From Actinoplanes lutulentus (GTDB lineage Bacteria > Actinomycetota > Actinomycetes > Mycobacteriales > Micromonosporaceae), in contig NZ_QLMJ01000019.1 of the NCBI RefSeq assembly GCF_003259845.1, positions 62,001 through 126,000 of the forward strand: a stretch of DNA of 64,000 bases, read 5' to 3'. Positions 61,850 through 64,000 of this stretch are shown here, piece after piece. The stretch's first letter is position 1. Every line of letters begins with the position of its first letter. The position numbers and the translations under genes are program-made. Below the pieces are notes generated by a model that made no database searches, was not told the DNA's origin, and saw nothing but the letters and a program-made list of their open reading frames with translations.

Positions 61850-63068
61850 ATGTCCGCGCTGACGGTGGGCAGCGCCCTTCGAGCCGTAGTTGCCTGGAAG
61901 CAGGAACCGGATGGTGCGAGGTGGACGGTGGGTGACGAGGTGCAGACGCCGAACACGCTGCAACAGTGGTGCGACACCCTCGTGCTGCCCCGGCAGCGTG
62001 GCCATCGCGAACGAGAGCCGTCAGGGCTGCTGAGGTTCGCGTTCTACGGCCGCTTCTCCACCCTGCGCCATCAGCACCTCGAGACGTCACACCGCTGGCA
62101 ACGGAACTGCGCTACCGGCGTGATCGACGGCCACGGCGTCATCGTCAACGAGTATCTCGATGTCGGTGTAACCGCCGCCGGTCCTGGTACGCGAGGTCGC
62201 CCGCGACCGGCACCGCGCCCTGGAAGCGATGCGCGCCCAAGCCCAGCACCAGGGCCGCTACCTCGGCGGGCGGCCGCCGTACGGCTACCGGCTAGCTGAC
62301 GCCGGCCCTCACCCGAACCCCGACCACGCCCGCTGGGGCCGGCAGCGACAATGCTTGGAACCGGACCCGGTAACCGCGCCACACGTGCAGTGGATTTTCA
62401 CGCAGCGGCTCGCCGGCCGCTCCATGACCAGCATCGCCCGCGCCCTCAATGACCGTGCTGTCCCGTCGCCGTCTGCGCACGACCGTGCCCGCAACGCCCA
62501 CCGGCCTGGCTCGACGTGGCATGTCACCACCGTCGCGGCGATCCTCGCCAACCCCCGTTACACCGGTCGGCAGGTATGGAACCGCCAGCCCCGTCACTAC
62601 CGTGACCACACCGAGGCCGGAGCCACCGCCCTGCAACGCCGCCGCGCGTCCCGCAACGACTGGGTCATCTCCGACCGGCCCGCACACCCGGCGCTGGTCA
62701 GCGAACCCCGCTTCGTCGCGGCCCAGAGCATCAGCGCTGTTCCCCGCCCCGCGGCCGGCAACCGTCGCCACTACCAGCTGGTTGGCGTCGTGCGCTGTGA
62801 GTGCTGCGATCGCCGCCTGGAGTCCCATTGGGCGCACGACCGTCCCAGCTACCGGTGCCGCCACGGTCGGGCCGGTGCTACCGCACCAACGGCGGACCGG
62901 CCGGCAACCCTCTACCTTCGCGAAGATCTACTGCTGTCACAGATCGCTCGTGCTCTTCTGGAGCCCGGGCTCGCTGACGACGGTGATGTGGGCGTCGCAG
63001 CGGCCCTGCGCCGCTCCGGTCTGATGGCGGTCTGCGACAAGACTGCTGTTCGTCTGCGGGCCGTATGA
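61850..63068 (+). pseudogene. Decayed large serine recombinase
   Basis: Two frames together resemble one large serine recombinase. The first holds LRFAFYGRFSTLRHQ with the catalytic-serine motif; near 62175 the frame is lost and continues in another frame from LVREVARDRHRALEAM through the recombinase domain (RYLGGRPPYGYRLADAG, SIARALNDRAVPSP, VAAILANPRYTGRQVWNRQ) and a zinc-ribbon (CECCDRR...YRCRHG). Compared with the intact gene at 63388 about 80 catalytic-domain residues are missing, so a deletion with frameshift is inferred. The C-terminal part alone could be made as a 279-residue protein from 62229 but would lack catalysis. Confidence 0.75.
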
Positions 63069-63387
63069 CAAACGTCGGTCTCCGCGGGCCGGGTGTAGGC
63101 CGCACGAGGTGCCGGCGGTGGCCATCGCTTGGAGAGAACCTCACGACTGGGGCACCACCGCCCGGCACCGCTGACAGGATAGGCACCTCCTCTCGGCCTC
63201 CCCCGCCCCAAGGCGGTCATGGCCGACGAACCCAACCGTCACCGCGATCAGCACCCCCCATAACGGCATACCAGCGCGGACACTGACCGCCCGTCTGACG
63301 CAACGCCACGAATGCAGCACGCTGCCGGAAGAGACGTCGGGGGCGCGGGCAACCCTGCCCATCGGCCAACGCCAATAGGGCGATACG
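63069..63387. other. Intergenic region between recombinase genes
   Basis: About 320 bp. It holds the ribosome-binding site of the second recombinase at its right end. I see no gene, strong repeat or attachment site that I can support. Confidence 0.4.
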
Positions 63388-64000
63388 GTGTCTTGCGCAC
63401 CAGTACGGACGGAAGGCAACAAATACATCGTGGTCGTAGTGGATGGCGACGGCGGATTCACCCGATGGCTGCAGGACCGGCCACAGCCGCGCCGCCGTGG
63501 CTTCACACCACCCGCGCCGTCGCGCAGGACCCTCCGGTTCGCCTTCTACGGCCGTGTCTCCACCGCCGACCGCCAAGACCCCGCCGCCTCCCGGCAGTGG
63601 CAACGCGAAGTCGCCACGCAAACCGCTGCCGCCACCGGCAACATTGTTCGCGACTTCTTTGACATCGGCTGCTCCCGCAACGTCCCCTGGGCTGACCGGC
63701 CTCAGGCCCGTGCGCTCCTGCATGCCCTCACCGACCCGAATCGCGACTTCGACGCGATCATCGTCGGCGAGTCCGACCGCGCCTTCAGCGGCACCCAACT
63801 TCAGCAGATCCTGCCCACCCTGCAACACCACGGCGTCGCCCTCTGGCTCCCTGAACTCGAGGGACCTCTCAACCCGCACAACACCATCCACCAGGCCCTC
63901 GTCCTCATGCTCGGCCATGACGCCCGCCGCGAGGTCCTGCGCGCCCGGCACCGCACCCTCACCGCCATGCGCGTGCTCGCCCGTGAGGGCAGGCTCCTCG
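63388..64000 (+). CDS. Large serine recombinase, 3' end outside window
   Basis: 204 codons visible. GTG 63388 follows AGGGC at good spacing, with an in-frame stop just upstream. Catalytic serine in LRFAFYGRVSTADRQD; further resolvase motifs IIVGESDRAFSGTQ and VALWLPELEGPL, then the long helix RREVLRARHRTLTAMRVLA leading toward the recombinase domain beyond the window. Such enzymes integrate or excise mobile elements or phages, so the right edge may be the end of an integrated element. Confidence 0.82.
   Translation, partial: MSCAPVRTEGNKYIVVVVDGDGGFTRWLQDRPQPRRRGFTPPAPSRRTLRFAFYGRVSTADRQDPAASRQWQREVATQTAAATGNIVRDFFDIGCSRNVPWADRPQARALLHALTDPNRDFDAIIVGESDRAFSGTQLQQILPTLQHHGVALWLPELEGPLNPHNTIHQALVLMLGHDARREVLRARHRTLTAMRVLAREGRLL

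Noticed and set aside
61579..61977. 132-codon minus-strand frame
   Set aside because: Composition is Ser/Arg-rich and the only protein-like stretch in the area is in a different frame.
62292..62864. 190-codon minus-strand frame
   Set aside because: Antisense to the recombinase remnant, which has clear recombinase-domain motifs on the plus strand.

Overview
The window is high-GC DNA with densely packed, often overlapping genes, frequent GTG/TTG starts, Tat and lipoprotein signals, and many MmyB-type XRE, IclR, TetR and AraC regulators. This fits a soil actinomycete; Micromonosporaceae/Actinoplanes-like is a guess from gene style. I see no rRNA, tRNA, CRISPR array or complete insertion sequence.

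Layout. 1-3.9 kb: alcohol dehydrogenase and CaiB-type CoA-transferase, divergent from an aldehyde dehydrogenase. 3.9-7.0 kb: sugar ABC importer without its own ATPase. 7.3-15.6 kb: MmyB-type regulator, lipoprotein carboxylesterase, large secreted amidase, AraC regulator with NAD(P)-binding oxidoreductase, and a membrane-anchored esterase. 15.6-23.2 kb: two aldo/keto reductases (AKRs), Zn alcohol dehydrogenase, two MFS transporters and two paralogous MmyB-type regulators. 23.3-37.2 kb: a redox island with two Tat-exported AKRs, two exported flavodoxins, a heme/FAD transmembrane reductase preceded by a 34-residue membrane protein, a membrane metallophosphoesterase, a PaoABC-like molybdenum aldehyde oxidoreductase, a diguanylate cyclase and a fifth AKR. 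37.3-50.5 kb: IclR regulator with a 3-hydroxyisobutyrate-dehydrogenase-like enzyme, a carboxymuconolactone-decarboxylase-like protein, a secreted PQQ-type dehydrogenase, an SsuABC/TauABC-like importer with MmgE/PrpD, several hydrolases, a cupin and an exporter. 50.5-61.3 kb: an eight-gene operon (ADP-forming acyl-CoA ligase, MaoC-like protein, amidase, Dpp-type importer) with two nearly duplicate TetR genes. 61.3-64 kb: a decayed serine recombinase and the start of an intact one.

Two dispersed cis-regulatory codes tie the window together. First, a 16-bp palindrome (consensus GTTCGTATATACGAAC) lies just upstream of eight transcription units spread over 48 kb, in most cases with a weaker copy exactly 20 bp further out. 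It also lies in front of the IclR gene itself. The units encode two secreted esterases/hydrolases, two cytoplasmic hydrolases, an importer, ADH, ALDH, CoA-transferase and a beta-hydroxyacid dehydrogenase, so an ester- or carboxylate-degrading regulon under the IclR protein is inferred.

Second, a ~39-bp element (blocks GGGAGTCACTGCTGAAAGG and GGGGTACCAGCAGGGACCCC) occurs in five good and three weaker copies. They lie in front of three AKRs, an MFS/ADH operon, an anchored esterase, the PaoABC-like enzyme, a secreted PQQ-type dehydrogenase and an MmyB-type regulator. Most of these products act outside the membrane. I propose an MmyB-controlled extracytoplasmic redox system in which a flavocytochrome moves electrons from NAD(P)H across the membrane to lipid-anchored flavodoxin.
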